A stretch of DNA of 64,000 nucleotides, taken from NCBI RefSeq assembly GCF_016862635.1, contig NZ_BONI01000034.1, forward strand, positions 31,044-95,043. The letters run 5' to 3'. Source of the stretch: Catellatospora coxensis. GTDB lineage: Bacteria > Actinomycetota > Actinomycetes > Mycobacteriales > Micromonosporaceae. The notes below the pieces were generated by a model. It was not told the origin of the DNA. It made no database searches and worked only from the letters and a program-made list of their open reading frames with translations. The position numbers and the translations under genes were made by a program. This document shows positions 17,006 through 25,436 of this stretch, piece by piece. How positions within the stretch are numbered: position 1 is the stretch's first letter; every line of letters begins with the position of its first letter.

Positions 17006-17859
17006 CCCCGCCGGGCCGGGCCCGGGGCTTCCGCGCGCTGCTGGGCACCTTCCTCGGGTACGCCGTGCTCGTGTTCTTTGCGCTGGTGTTCCTGTACCCG
17101 TTCGTCATCCAGACCGCGAACTCGTTCAAGACCGAGGCCGACGCCGCCGCCCACCCGCTGTCGCCGGTGCCCGACCCGTTCACCACCGCGGCGTTCACGA
17201 AGATCTTCGACAGCACCGCGTTCCCGCTGTGGATCGGCAACTCGATCCTGGTGACCCTGCTCATCACCGTCGGGCGGGTGTTCCTGGACTCGCTGGCCGG
17301 ATACGCCCTGGCCCGGCTCAGCTTCCGGGGCCGCGGCGCGATCACCGCGATGATCGTGGCCGTGATGGCGGTGCCCGGCGTGGTGCTGCTGATCCCGAAG
17401 TTCCTGGTGCTCAACCAGCTCGGCATCTACAACACGTACACCGCGCTGGTGCTGCCGCTGCTCGTCGACGCCGCCGGGGTGTTCATCATGCGGCAGTTCT
17501 TCCTGTCCGTGCCGCCCAGCCTGGAGGAGGCCGCCCGGATGGACGGGGCGGGCGTGTTCCGGACCTACTGGTCGATCATCCTGCCGATGGCGCGGCCCGC
17601 GCTGATCACGCTGACCATCCTGTCGTTCCAGGCGTCCTGGAACGAGTTCCCGCACACCGTCGTCGCGGTGCAGAGCCCCGAACTGTTCACCCTGCCCCGC
17701 GGCATCGCGAACCTGGTCAGCGGCTCGCTCGGCGCGGGCACCCAGTATCCGCTGAAGCTGGGCGCGGCCCTGCTCGCCACCATCCCCGTCGCGATCATCT
17801 TCGTGATCTTCCAGCGCTACTTCGTCCGCGGCGCGGCCGAGGGCGCCAGCAAGGAATGA
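17002..17859 (+). CDS. Sugar ABC transporter permease (MalG type)
   Basis: A 285-residue second permease. Hydrophobic segments include YAVLVFFALVFLYPFVIQTA and ITAMIVAVMAVPGVVLLIPK. The EAA loop reads LEEAARMDGAGVFRTYWSII. The GTG start overlaps the previous stop (GTGA), so the two permeases are translationally coupled and should form the heterodimeric channel for the upstream lipoprotein's cargo. Confidence 0.93.
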   Translation: MTPPGRARGFRALLGTFLGYAVLVFFALVFLYPFVIQTANSFKTEADAAAHPLSPVPDPFTTAAFTKIFDSTAFPLWIGNSILVTLLITVGRVFLDSLAGYALARLSFRGRGAITAMIVAVMAVPGVVLLIPKFLVLNQLGIYNTYTALVLPLLVDAAGVFIMRQFFLSVPPSLEEAARMDGAGVFRTYWSIILPMARPALITLTILSFQASWNEFPHTVVAVQSPELFTLPRGIANLVSGSLGAGTQYPLKLGAALLATIPVAIIFVIFQRYFVRGAAEGASKE

Positions 17860-17975
17860 ACCCGCCGGTCAAACGGATCCTTCGACGTCCGTCGGGTCCG
17901 CCGACCGCACCGGACTCATCGCCCTCGCCAGGGCGGCCGAGCTGTGACGGGACCACACCGATCCGGCCGCGCCGC

Positions 17976-17981
17976 TACAGT
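17976..17981 (+). promoter_or_regulatory. Leaderless -10 element, DUF4419 relic
   Basis: TACAGT ends 8 nt before ATG 17990. The same GCTACAGT context sits before both full-length DUF4419 genes, so the promoter was duplicated with the gene. Confidence 0.6.
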
Positions 17982-17989
17982 CACCCGCG

Positions 17990-18430
17990 ATGGTCACCTT
18001 CCCTGTCGACGACGTCACGCCCGCCGCCGAACCGCTGCCCACCCAGCCGATGCGCGAGCTGTTCCCCGAGGCTCTGGCCTTCGGCGGCGACCCCGACCAG
18101 GCCGTGCTGCGACCCGACGACGTGCACCCGCTGCTCAGCGTCGTCAGCCGGGCGTTTCGCGAGCACCGGCCGCTGGTCCTCCCCTGGGTAGCCGGGCGGA
18201 TTCAACCGAGGGAGGACCAACCGCACATGATCGCGCTGCTCGACGACCCCGCCGACGTGCCGGTGTACGGAACGTCGCTGACCAGAATTCTGGAAGCGGC
18301 GCTGGACAACGGCGGCGGCATCGCCCACCTCGAAGTCGGCCGCCTGAACGAACTGGGCGACTCACGCCGATCACGGCACCGACCGCCCTTGGAAGCCACC
18401 CGCGCGGTCTGGCCCCCGACTGCCGACTAA
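17990..18430 (+). pseudogene. DUF4419 relic with in-frame internal deletion
   Basis: A 146-residue frame. Residues 1-64 match the N-terminus of the two downstream DUF4419 proteins (FPVDDVTPAAEPLPTQP, HPLLSVVSRAF, EHRPLVL). After about 16 unrelated residues it resumes at LDDPADVPVYGTSL and EAALDNGGGIAHLEVGRLNE, which match their C-terminus. About 390 residues are missing, yet the reading frame is kept across the junction, and the ancestral stop has been lost, adding ~30 new residues. The leaderless promoter is retained, so a mini-protein may still be made. Loss of the core makes the original function unlikely. Confidence 0.85.
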
Positions 18431-18470
18431 ACCATTCGGCTGTCCGACTCGCGTCAGGCATGATCGACTC

Positions 18471-19034
18471 GTGGACACCTACCTGGAGACCGAGCGCCTG
18501 GCCCTGCGCCGTTTCACCGCCGATGACGCTGACCTGCTGATCGAGCTGGACAGCGACCCGGCGGTGATGCGCTACCTGACCGGCGGCAGGCCGACCGCGC
18601 CGGAGATCGTCCGCGAGCGCCACATCCCGAACATCCTCGCCGGCTACGAGAAGTGGGGCGGCGACCTGGGGCTGTTCGCCGCGCACGAGAAGGACGGCGG
18701 CGCGTTCATCGGCTGGTTCATCCTGCGTCCCAGGGCGGAGGGCCCGCTGGACGAAGTCGAACTCGGCTACCGCCTGCGGCAGGCGGCATGGGGCAACGGT
18801 TACGCCACCGAGGGCTCACGGGCCTTGCTGGGCAAGGCGTTCACGGAACTCGGTGTGCGCATGGTCTGGGCTCAGACGATGTCCGTGAACCACGGTTCGC
18901 GCAACATCATGGAGAAGCTAGACATGACGCTCGTGGGCACCACCCCCACTCCCGCCGACATGGAGGCGATCGAGGGCTCCGTGCATGGCGGCGTACGGTA
19001 CGAGATCACCAAGGAGCGATGGACGCGGCAGTAG
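18471..19034 (+). CDS. GNAT acetyltransferase (RimJ/RimL type)
   Basis: A 187-residue acetyl-CoA-dependent N-acetyltransferase. LETERLALRRFTADDADLLI is the usual opening, ELGYRLRQAAWGNGYATEGS the acetyl-CoA pyrophosphate loop region, and VNHGSRNIMEKLDM the C-terminal helix, giving an Acetyltransf_3 pattern. The acceptor is unknown. A CATGAT hexamer ends 6 nt before the GTG. It lies between the DUF4419 relic and the DUF4265 gene. Confidence 0.88.
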   Translation: MDTYLETERLALRRFTADDADLLIELDSDPAVMRYLTGGRPTAPEIVRERHIPNILAGYEKWGGDLGLFAAHEKDGGAFIGWFILRPRAEGPLDEVELGYRLRQAAWGNGYATEGSRALLGKAFTELGVRMVWAQTMSVNHGSRNIMEKLDMTLVGTTPTPADMEAIEGSVHGGVRYEITKERWTRQ

Positions 19035-19077
19035 CCGGCACCGGCGTCGCAGTAGCGGTTCGACCATTGGCCGGCGG

Positions 19078-19569
19078 CTAGGCCAGTGCGAGCCAGGCGT
19101 CGCTCACGCAACCCTCCTCGTACGCCCACCACCCAGCGTCCTGGCCGTCCACCAGGCACCGTTTGATCGCCGCGACATCAGCCGTGGGCGGCACATCGAG
19201 CGCCACCATGCCGAACTGTGCGATTCCCTCACCGGTGGCCCCCAGCGTGCTGAAGCGGTCGAGCACGTCGCGCAAAGATCCGGCCGATGGCCCGTCACCG
19301 AGCGGGGCGACACGGATGGTGCAGTGGCCGGACCACTGCAACCGCTCGCCCGCCCACCACTGCCCTCGGTGGTCCCGCTCGACCGAGAACAAGTCACCAC
19401 AGGCGACATTGCGAACGAACCACGGCGTGTTGTCCAGCCGCACGACCTCCGGCGACAACCGAACAGCCCACAGTCCCTCGCTTCCGGCCGGCGGCCAGCC
19501 GCTGTCGTCCTGGTCCAGCGCGAACCAGACCTTCACATAGTCGTTCGGGAGGGACTCGGACCGGCGCAC
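19078..19569 (-). CDS. DUF4265 domain protein
   Basis: A 163-residue protein matching the DUF4265 pattern: VKVWFALDQDDSGWPPAGSE, GLWAVRLSPEVVRLDNTPWF, CGDLFSVERDHRGQWW and SGHCTIRV. The domain's function is unknown. The start is uncertain: GTG 19569 is the first usable codon with this domain complete, and a TTG at 19605 is possible. It is divergent from the first full DUF4419 gene and convergent with the GNAT gene. The downstream half resembles small immunity-like proteins in its layout, but that is only an impression. Confidence 0.75.
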   Translation of the reverse strand: MRRSESLPNDYVKVWFALDQDDSGWPPAGSEGLWAVRLSPEVVRLDNTPWFVRNVACGDLFSVERDHRGQWWAGERLQWSGHCTIRVAPLGDGPSAGSLRDVLDRFSTLGATGEGIAQFGMVALDVPPTADVAAIKRCLVDGQDAGWWAYEEGCVSDAWLALA

Positions 19570-19658
19570 GGTTCGTATGCTCGACCGGGCTAGATCATCT
19601 GTCAAGCGGCCACCGGACGTGACCGCAACGGCGGCCTGCACGTGCTGCAGCGTGGCGC

Positions 19659-19664
19659 TACAGT
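19659..19664 (+). promoter_or_regulatory. Leaderless -10 element, DUF4419 copy A
   Basis: TACAGT within GGCGCTACAGT ends 7 nt before GTG 19672. It is the same context as in the other two copies. Confidence 0.6.
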
Positions 19665-19671
19665 CCCCCGC

Positions 19672-21192
19672 GTGATCACGTTTCCCGTCGACGACGTCGC
19701 GCCCGCCACCGAGCCGCTGCCGACCGAGCCGGTGAGCGGGCTGTTCCCGGACGCGCTCGCCTTCGGTGGCGACCCCTCCCGGCCGATGTTGGCATCTGAC
19801 GGAGTGCACCCGCTGCTCAGCGCGGTCGCCCACGCGTTCATCGACCACCGGCCGCTGGTGCTGTCCCCCGACGCGGTCTGGTTGACCATCGCCGCAGGTG
19901 TCGCCCAGCACCTGCGGCTCCACGCCGACGAGCTGCGCCCGCAGCTGGTCCGCCACGCCGGACGCAAGCTCATGAACGTCGACCACGACGGGCCGATGCC
20001 CATCGACGCGCAATCCTGGCAGCAGATCGTGGAGCAGTGGACCAAGCTGCTCGACGGCGAGGTCGCCGACGCCGCGCTGTTCGCGTGCGACTTCTCCACC
20101 AGCACCGAGGTCGAGCGCACCGCCGCGCGGGTCGTGCTGCTCGACGCGTACTCCCCGTACTTCGTCTACTGGCTGACCTGCGTCTGCGGCATCCCGTCGA
20201 TCACGCTGACCGGCACCGTCGAGGACTGGCGGCGCATCCGGGCGCGGGTCGACGTGATCGCCGGGTACGGGCTGGAGAGGTGGTGCCGCTCGCTGCGCCC
20301 GATCCTCGACCAGTTCACCCGCGCGGCGGCGGGCGACGTCGACACGGCGTTCTGGCAGGCCGTCTACAACCCGGTCTACGCGTACGGCGGCGACGTCATC
20401 ACCGGCTGGGTCACGCGCTTCTACCCGTATCTGGCGGGCAACGCGCCGAACCCGATGCTGGACCTGGCGATCGACGAGCCGCGCGGCCGCCCCGGGGACG
20501 GTTATGACGGCCCCGGCATCACCAGCCGCACCGTGCCGGCGGCGATGTCGCGCGTGACCGTGCGGGTCAACGACCGGGTCACCGGTGACAACCGGGCGGT
20601 CGCCCTGCACGCCGGGCTGGTCGGGGTCGCCCAGGAGGCCGACGGCGCGCTGAGCCCGGTCGCCGGCTGGTGTCTCACCCCCGCGACCATCGAGATCGAC
20701 GACGTCGTCGACCGCATCGTCCGCGACCACGAGACGACCCCGCCTGCGGAGATCAACCGGGAGGCCACCGACCCGGAGATCCTCGCGCTCTACAGCCGGA
20801 TCGGCTCCGCGTCGCTGTTCGGCGGCGCGTGGCGGCTGCTCCCGGCGGTGGACACCTGGTGGCGGCTGAACGTGAGCGAGATGGCCTGGGTGGCGGGCGG
20901 CGAGGTGTACCTGCTGCGGGTGATCGACCTGGCCGACGGCCGTTGCATCGCCGCGGCGCTGGACCTCGGGCGCAGCGCGGCCGTGGCCTGGGTGTGCTGC
21001 CGGGTCACCGCGCCGCCGGACGGCGCGGGCCTGGCGGCCCCGGCCCGTGCCCTGCTCGACGACCCCGCCGACGTCCCGGTGTACGGCACCTCGCTGGCCA
21101 TCCTGCTGGAGGCCGCGCTGGACAACGGCGGCGACATCTCGCACCTGGAGGTCGGCCGGCTCAGCGACCTGCCGGCGCGGCGAGGCCGCTGA
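19672..21192 (+). CDS. DUF4419 family protein, copy A
   Basis: A 506-residue soluble protein of the DUF4419 family, whose function is unknown and which also occurs in fungi. Family hallmarks: HPLLSAVAHAFIDHRPLVLS, PDAVWLTIAAGVAQHLRLHA, DELRPQLV, and the central CDFSTSTEVERTAARVVLLD and GIPSITLTGTVEDWRRIRAR. No signal peptide or membrane segment. I start it at GTG 19672 because all three copies share the following FPVDDV sequence and the TACAGT element at fixed distance. Copy B follows after 57 bp and is clearly a tandem duplicate. Confidence 0.92.
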   Translation: MITFPVDDVAPATEPLPTEPVSGLFPDALAFGGDPSRPMLASDGVHPLLSAVAHAFIDHRPLVLSPDAVWLTIAAGVAQHLRLHADELRPQLVRHAGRKLMNVDHDGPMPIDAQSWQQIVEQWTKLLDGEVADAALFACDFSTSTEVERTAARVVLLDAYSPYFVYWLTCVCGIPSITLTGTVEDWRRIRARVDVIAGYGLERWCRSLRPILDQFTRAAAGDVDTAFWQAVYNPVYAYGGDVITGWVTRFYPYLAGNAPNPMLDLAIDEPRGRPGDGYDGPGITSRTVPAAMSRVTVRVNDRVTGDNRAVALHAGLVGVAQEADGALSPVAGWCLTPATIEIDDVVDRIVRDHETTPPAEINREATDPEILALYSRIGSASLFGGAWRLLPAVDTWWRLNVSEMAWVAGGEVYLLRVIDLADGRCIAAALDLGRSAAVAWVCCRVTAPPDGAGLAAPARALLDDPADVPVYGTSLAILLEAALDNGGDISHLEVGRLSDLPARRGR

Positions 21193-21237
21193 ACGGCGCC
21201 TCTGTCCTGAAGGGACCCCGAAACGGCGTGCCGGCGC

Positions 21238-21243
21238 TACAGT
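21238..21243 (+). promoter_or_regulatory. Leaderless -10 element, DUF4419 copy B
   Basis: TACAGT within GGCGCTACAGT ends 6 nt before GTG 21250, so copy B can be transcribed independently of copy A. Confidence 0.6.
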
Positions 21244-21249
21244 GCCGGG

Positions 21250-22794
21250 GTGTTCACGTTCCCGGTCGATGACGTCACGCCCGCCGCCGAGCCGCTGCCC
21301 ACCCGGCCGCTCAGGGAGCTGTATCCCGACGCTCTGGCGATCGGCGGCGACCCTGAACTGCAGGTGCTCGTCGACAACAGCGGCAGCGGGAAAACGGTCG
21401 AGCTCAACGGCGTGCACCCGTTGCTCGGCGCGATCGGCCGCGCGTTCGTCGATCACCGGCCGCTGGTGCTGTCCCCCGACGCGGTGTGGATCACCATCGC
21501 GCAGGGCGTCGCGCAGCACATCCGGCTGAACGCCGAGGAGCTGCGATCCCGGCTGGTCGCCCACTCCGACCGGAAGATTCTCGCGGTGTACGTCGACGGG
21601 GCCATGCCCACCGACGCGGAGTCCTGGCGCGACGTCGTCGACCAGCTCGCCAAGCAGCTCGAAGCCGAGGCCAGCGGGACGGACCTGTTCGAGTGCGACT
21701 TCTCCACCAGCACCGACGTGGAGCGCATGGTGGGCCGGGTCATCATGCTCGACGCGTACTCGCAGTACTTCGCGTACTGGATGATCTGCATCTGCGGCAT
21801 CCCGTCGATCACCCTGACCGGCACCGTCGAGGACTGGCGGCGCATCCGCGCCCGGGTCGACGCGGTCGCCGGGTTCGGGCTGGAGAACTGGTGCCGCTCG
21901 CTGCGGCCCATTCTCGACCAGTTCGCGCGGGCGGCGAGCGGCGACGTCGACACGGCGTTCTGGCAGCGCATCTACAACCCGGCCGACACCTACGGCGTGG
22001 AGGTCGTCACGGGCTGGGCGACGCGCTTCTACCCGTACCTGGACGCCGCCGGCGTGATCGACCGCCCGAACCCGATGCTCGAACTGCCGATCGACGAGCC
22101 GCGCGGGCGGCCGGTGGCCGGCGACGACCCGTTTGCGACCTACGACGGGCCGGGCATCGCCAGCAGCGGTGTGCCGGCCACACTCGCCAAAGCGATCATC
22201 AATGTCAACGACCGGGCCACCGGCAAGAATCAGGCGATGGCCCTGCATGCGGGGCTCGTGGGCGTCGCCCAGGACGCCGACGGCGCGCTGCGCCCGGTCG
22301 CCGGCTGGCATCTCACTCATACGAGCGTCCCGGTCGACGTCGTCATCGACCGCATCGTCCGCGACCACGAGACGACCCCGCCGGTGCCGGTCCGGTTCGA
22401 AGAGGCCACCGAGGAGCTGGTCGGGTTGTACAGCCGGGTCGGTTCGGCGTCGCTGTGCGGCGGCGCCCTGCGGCTGCTGCCGCGCAACGAGCATGTGGAG
22501 GTGTACGGGCTGATCGGCGGGTACCTGCTCAAGGTCGGTGAGCTGGCCGACGGCCGGAGCCTCGCCGCGGTCGTCTCGGACATGATCATGCACTGGACGG
22601 TGTGCCGCATCGAGGCGAACGAGCGGACGGACCCCAGACACCCGGCGCAGGGACGCCTGCTCGACGCGCCCGCCGACGCGCCCGTGTACGGCACCAGCCT
22701 GGCGATGCTGCTGGAGGCCGCGATGGACTCCGGTGGCGACATCTCGCACCTGGAAGTCGGCCGGCTCAGCGGATTGATCCGCGCCGACGGTTAA
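21250..22794 (+). CDS. DUF4419 family protein, copy B
   Basis: A 514-residue tandem paralogue of copy A, highly similar throughout (GIPSITLTGTVEDWRRIRAR is identical). Differences include a short insert after residue ~35 (VDNSGSGKTVELNG), an insert DAAGVIDRPNPM, and a divergent segment near residue 410-440. The PDAVWITIAQGVAQHIRLNA motif is canonical, closer to the family pattern than copy A's (IAAG). The metal exporter gene begins 10 nt after its stop. Confidence 0.92.
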   Translation: MFTFPVDDVTPAAEPLPTRPLRELYPDALAIGGDPELQVLVDNSGSGKTVELNGVHPLLGAIGRAFVDHRPLVLSPDAVWITIAQGVAQHIRLNAEELRSRLVAHSDRKILAVYVDGAMPTDAESWRDVVDQLAKQLEAEASGTDLFECDFSTSTDVERMVGRVIMLDAYSQYFAYWMICICGIPSITLTGTVEDWRRIRARVDAVAGFGLENWCRSLRPILDQFARAASGDVDTAFWQRIYNPADTYGVEVVTGWATRFYPYLDAAGVIDRPNPMLELPIDEPRGRPVAGDDPFATYDGPGIASSGVPATLAKAIINVNDRATGKNQAMALHAGLVGVAQDADGALRPVAGWHLTHTSVPVDVVIDRIVRDHETTPPVPVRFEEATEELVGLYSRVGSASLCGGALRLLPRNEHVEVYGLIGGYLLKVGELADGRSLAAVVSDMIMHWTVCRIEANERTDPRHPAQGRLLDAPADAPVYGTSLAMLLEAAMDSGGDISHLEVGRLSGLIRADG

Positions 22795-22804
22795 CGTGTG
22801 AGCC

Positions 22805-23731
22805 ATGGGCTCGGGACACGGCCACGGGCACAGCCACGCGGTCACCGCGACCGGGCGGCACCGCCGGGCGCTCGCCGCCGTGCTGGCCATCTCCCTGGTC
22901 ATCTTCGTGATCGAGGTCGTCGGCGCGGTGGTCACCGGCAGCCTCGCGCTGCTGGCCGACGCCGGGCACGTGCTGGCCGACGCGGGCGGGGTCGCGCTGG
23001 CGCTGGGCGCGGCCGTGCTGGCGGCCCGCCCGCCGACCGAGCGGCGCACCTGGGGCTGGGCCCGCGCGGAGGTGCTCGCGGCGGCCGTCAACGGCCTGGT
23101 GCTGGCGGGCATGGGCGTGTACGTGCTCATCGAGGGCGTGCGGCGGCTGTTCGTGCCCGCCGAGGTGCACCCGGGCGGGATGGCGCTGTTCGCGGTGATC
23201 GGCCTGGTCGGCAACGCGATCGGCATCGCGATCCTGTACCGGGTCCGCGACGCGAGCCTCAACATGCGCGGCGCGTTCCTGGAGGTCGCCACCGACACCG
23301 CGACGTCGGTCGGGGTCCTCGTCGCCGCGGCGGTCATCGCGTGGACCGGATACACCCAGGCCGACGCGATCGTGTCCATCGTGATCGGGCTGGTGATCGT
23401 GCCGCGCGCGCTGAAGCTGCTGCGCGCGGCCGCCGACGTGCTGCTGCAGGCCGTGCCGGCGGGCATCGACGTGAACGAGATCCGCGCCCACATCACCGGC
23501 CTGGACCACGTCGTGGGCGTGCACGACCTGCACGTCTACACGGTCACCTCGGGCCTGCCGGTGCTGACCGCGCACGTCGTGGTCGAGGCCGGGTGCTTCT
23601 CCGACGGCCACGCCCCGCAGCTGCTCGACGCGCTGCAGCTGTGCATCAGCGGGCACTTCGACGTCGTGCACTCCACGTTCCAGCTCGAACCACCCGGCCA
23701 CGTCGGCCACGAGCACGAGACCCACGCCTGA
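22805..23731 (+). CDS. Cation diffusion facilitator metal exporter
   Basis: A 308-residue CDF transporter with a His-rich N-terminus (HGHGHSH), six membrane helices and a cytoplasmic dimerisation domain. It exports divalent metal, most likely zinc or a related ion, by proton antiport. Helix II has the normal site DAGHVLADAG (HxxxD). In helix V the usual HxxxD reads EVATD, so Glu replaces His, which may shift metal preference. A TAACGT hexamer overlapping the preceding stop ends 7 nt before the ATG. The His-rich C-terminus (HVGHEHETHA) may be a metal-binding tail. Confidence 0.9.
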   Translation: MGSGHGHGHSHAVTATGRHRRALAAVLAISLVIFVIEVVGAVVTGSLALLADAGHVLADAGGVALALGAAVLAARPPTERRTWGWARAEVLAAAVNGLVLAGMGVYVLIEGVRRLFVPAEVHPGGMALFAVIGLVGNAIGIAILYRVRDASLNMRGAFLEVATDTATSVGVLVAAAVIAWTGYTQADAIVSIVIGLVIVPRALKLLRAAADVLLQAVPAGIDVNEIRAHITGLDHVVGVHDLHVYTVTSGLPVLTAHVVVEAGCFSDGHAPQLLDALQLCISGHFDVVHSTFQLEPPGHVGHEHETHA

Positions 23732-23794
23732 ACCGGCCGTCTCGGGCCGGAGCACGACCGCGTCTGCGCAGGCCGCTGGCATGCGGCCGCGCGC

Positions 23795-25315
23795 TCAGGA
23801 CACCCGGACCAGCATCTGATCGACCGGCGCGTAGTCGTCGGTGAGCACCGCGGCGTCGCCGGTGAACGCGGCCAGGTCGGCCCCGCTGAGCACGGCGACC
23901 GGCTCCTGCAGCATCGCGAGCCGGCCCGCGAGCGCCTGCGCGGGCAGCGTCCGGGCCGACGCGACGATGACGAAGTTGGCGCCCTCGCGGCCGTCGAGCG
24001 CGGCGCGCGGGGCGATGAGGGCCACGTGCGGGAAGACCGCCGCGACCGTGGCGACCTCGGCGCGGATGAAGCGGGTCGGCGGGCCGTCGATGACGTTCTG
24101 CGCGTACACCCCGTCCGGGCCGGTCACCCGGCGGACCTGCGCCATCATCTCGCGGGTGGTGAGGTGCCACGGCACCGCGAGGTCGCCGAACGCGTCGCCG
24201 ACGATCAGGTCGGCGGAGGCGTCGGGCAGGTCGCCGAGCAGCATGCGCGCGTCGCCGACCACGGCCCGCAGGTCGGGTCCGGGGCGCAGGCCGAGGCGCT
24301 GCTCGGCCAGGTCGACCAGGCCGCCGTCGATCTCGAAGACGGTGCTGCGGCTGCCGGGCCGGGTCGCGGCCAGGTAGCGGGGCACGGTGAAGCCGCCGCC
24401 GCCCAGGTGGACCGCGTCGACCGCCTCCCCGCGGGGCGCGGCCAGGTCGGCGACGACGCCGATCCACTGGGTGTACGCGTACTCCAGGCGTTTCGGGTCG
24501 TTGAGGTCCACGTAGGAGTGCTCGGCGGCGTTGAGGTGCAGGACCCGGCCGCCGGGGCGCAGCGGGTCCACGGTGACCTGAGCGCAGTGGTACGCCGTCT
24601 CGACGTCGCACGGGTCGGGCGCGAGCACCGACAGTCCGGTGCCGGTGGCCAGCAGCGCCGCCGCGACGACCCGGGCGGGTGTGGCGGACGCCTTGGCGGC
24701 ACGGTCGCGGCCGCGGTGCAGGTAGGCGCCGAGTGCGAGCGCGGCGAGCGCGAGCAGCGCCGCGGCCCCGATCATGATGGCGCTGGTGGGCAGGGCCGCG
24801 ACCAGGATGAAGCCGGTGACCAGGGTCGCCGTCACCGCGCCGAGGGTGCCCACACTGGACAGCCTGCCCACCACTCGCCCGGTCTGTTCCAGGTCGCCGA
24901 GCTGGAGCTTGACGACCATGGGCGGGACCGCGGACAGCAGCATGATCGGCACGAACACGGTCGCGGCGGTGAGCGCGAGGACCACGCCGACCGAGGTGCC
25001 GCGCAGCGCCTCGCCGAGCCAGCGGACGACGGGCAGGGTTCCCGCCACGGCCAGCGCCGACAGGCCGAGCAGCGGGGCCAGCAGGCGGCGCGGGTCGCGG
25101 CGGTCGGCGTGCCAGCCGCCCAGCCACGCGCCGTAGGCGATCGCGCCGAGCGAGACGCCGATGACGGCGCTGGTGACCTGCAGGCTGAGCCCGAGGTAGG
25201 GCGCGACCAGGCGCAGCGACACCGTCTCCAGCACGAGCACGACGCCGCTGGCGAAGAAGACCAGGACCAAGGCGAGCCGGCCGGGCAGCCGGGCAGGTGT
25301 CACATCATCCGTCAC
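23795..25315 (-). CDS. Membrane-anchored spermidine-synthase-like protein
   Basis: A 506-residue fusion. Residues ~8-215 contain six to eight hydrophobic helices of the MFS-like/SpeE-membrane type (LALVLVFFASGVVLVLETVS first). Residues ~240-500 are a spermidine-synthase fold: HLNAAEHSYVDLNDPKRLEY, AVHLGGGGFTVPRYL, VFEIDGGLVDLAEQRLG, and ADLIVGDAFGDLAVPWHLT at the catalytic-Asp position. Such fused proteins are frequent in actinobacteria, and aminopropyl transfer is not established for most. GTG 25315 is preceded by TAACAT ending 7 nt upstream, so it is probably leaderless. Confidence 0.85.
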   Translation of the reverse strand: MTDDVTPARLPGRLALVLVFFASGVVLVLETVSLRLVAPYLGLSLQVTSAVIGVSLGAIAYGAWLGGWHADRRDPRRLLAPLLGLSALAVAGTLPVVRWLGEALRGTSVGVVLALTAATVFVPIMLLSAVPPMVVKLQLGDLEQTGRVVGRLSSVGTLGAVTATLVTGFILVAALPTSAIMIGAAALLALAALALGAYLHRGRDRAAKASATPARVVAAALLATGTGLSVLAPDPCDVETAYHCAQVTVDPLRPGGRVLHLNAAEHSYVDLNDPKRLEYAYTQWIGVVADLAAPRGEAVDAVHLGGGGFTVPRYLAATRPGSRSTVFEIDGGLVDLAEQRLGLRPGPDLRAVVGDARMLLGDLPDASADLIVGDAFGDLAVPWHLTTREMMAQVRRVTGPDGVYAQNVIDGPPTRFIRAEVATVAAVFPHVALIAPRAALDGREGANFVIVASARTLPAQALAGRLAMLQEPVAVLSGADLAAFTGDAAVLTDDYAPVDQMLVRVS

Positions 25316-25436
25316 CGTCGCGATGTTACGGGCTGCTCGCGGGTGCGCCGGTGAGTCGGCCGCCCCGCGTCGGCAAAGCGGCCCCGGGCGGAGGTCTTGA
25401 CGTCCACATTGGCCGCGCAGGCGGTATCCTGCCCGG

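Noticed and set aside
19078..23496. Very long minus-strand open frame (1472 codons) across the DUF4419 and CDF genes
   Set aside because: It is the reverse complement of clearly coding plus-strand genes and is rich in Arg, Val, Asp and Gly repeats typical of GC-rich shadow frames. Only its last 163 residues (DUF4265) are real.
25397..25430. TTGACG as a -35 partner of TATCCT before the GNAT-aminotransferase gene
   Set aside because: The spacer is 22 nt, longer than the usual 16-19, so only the -10 element is supported.
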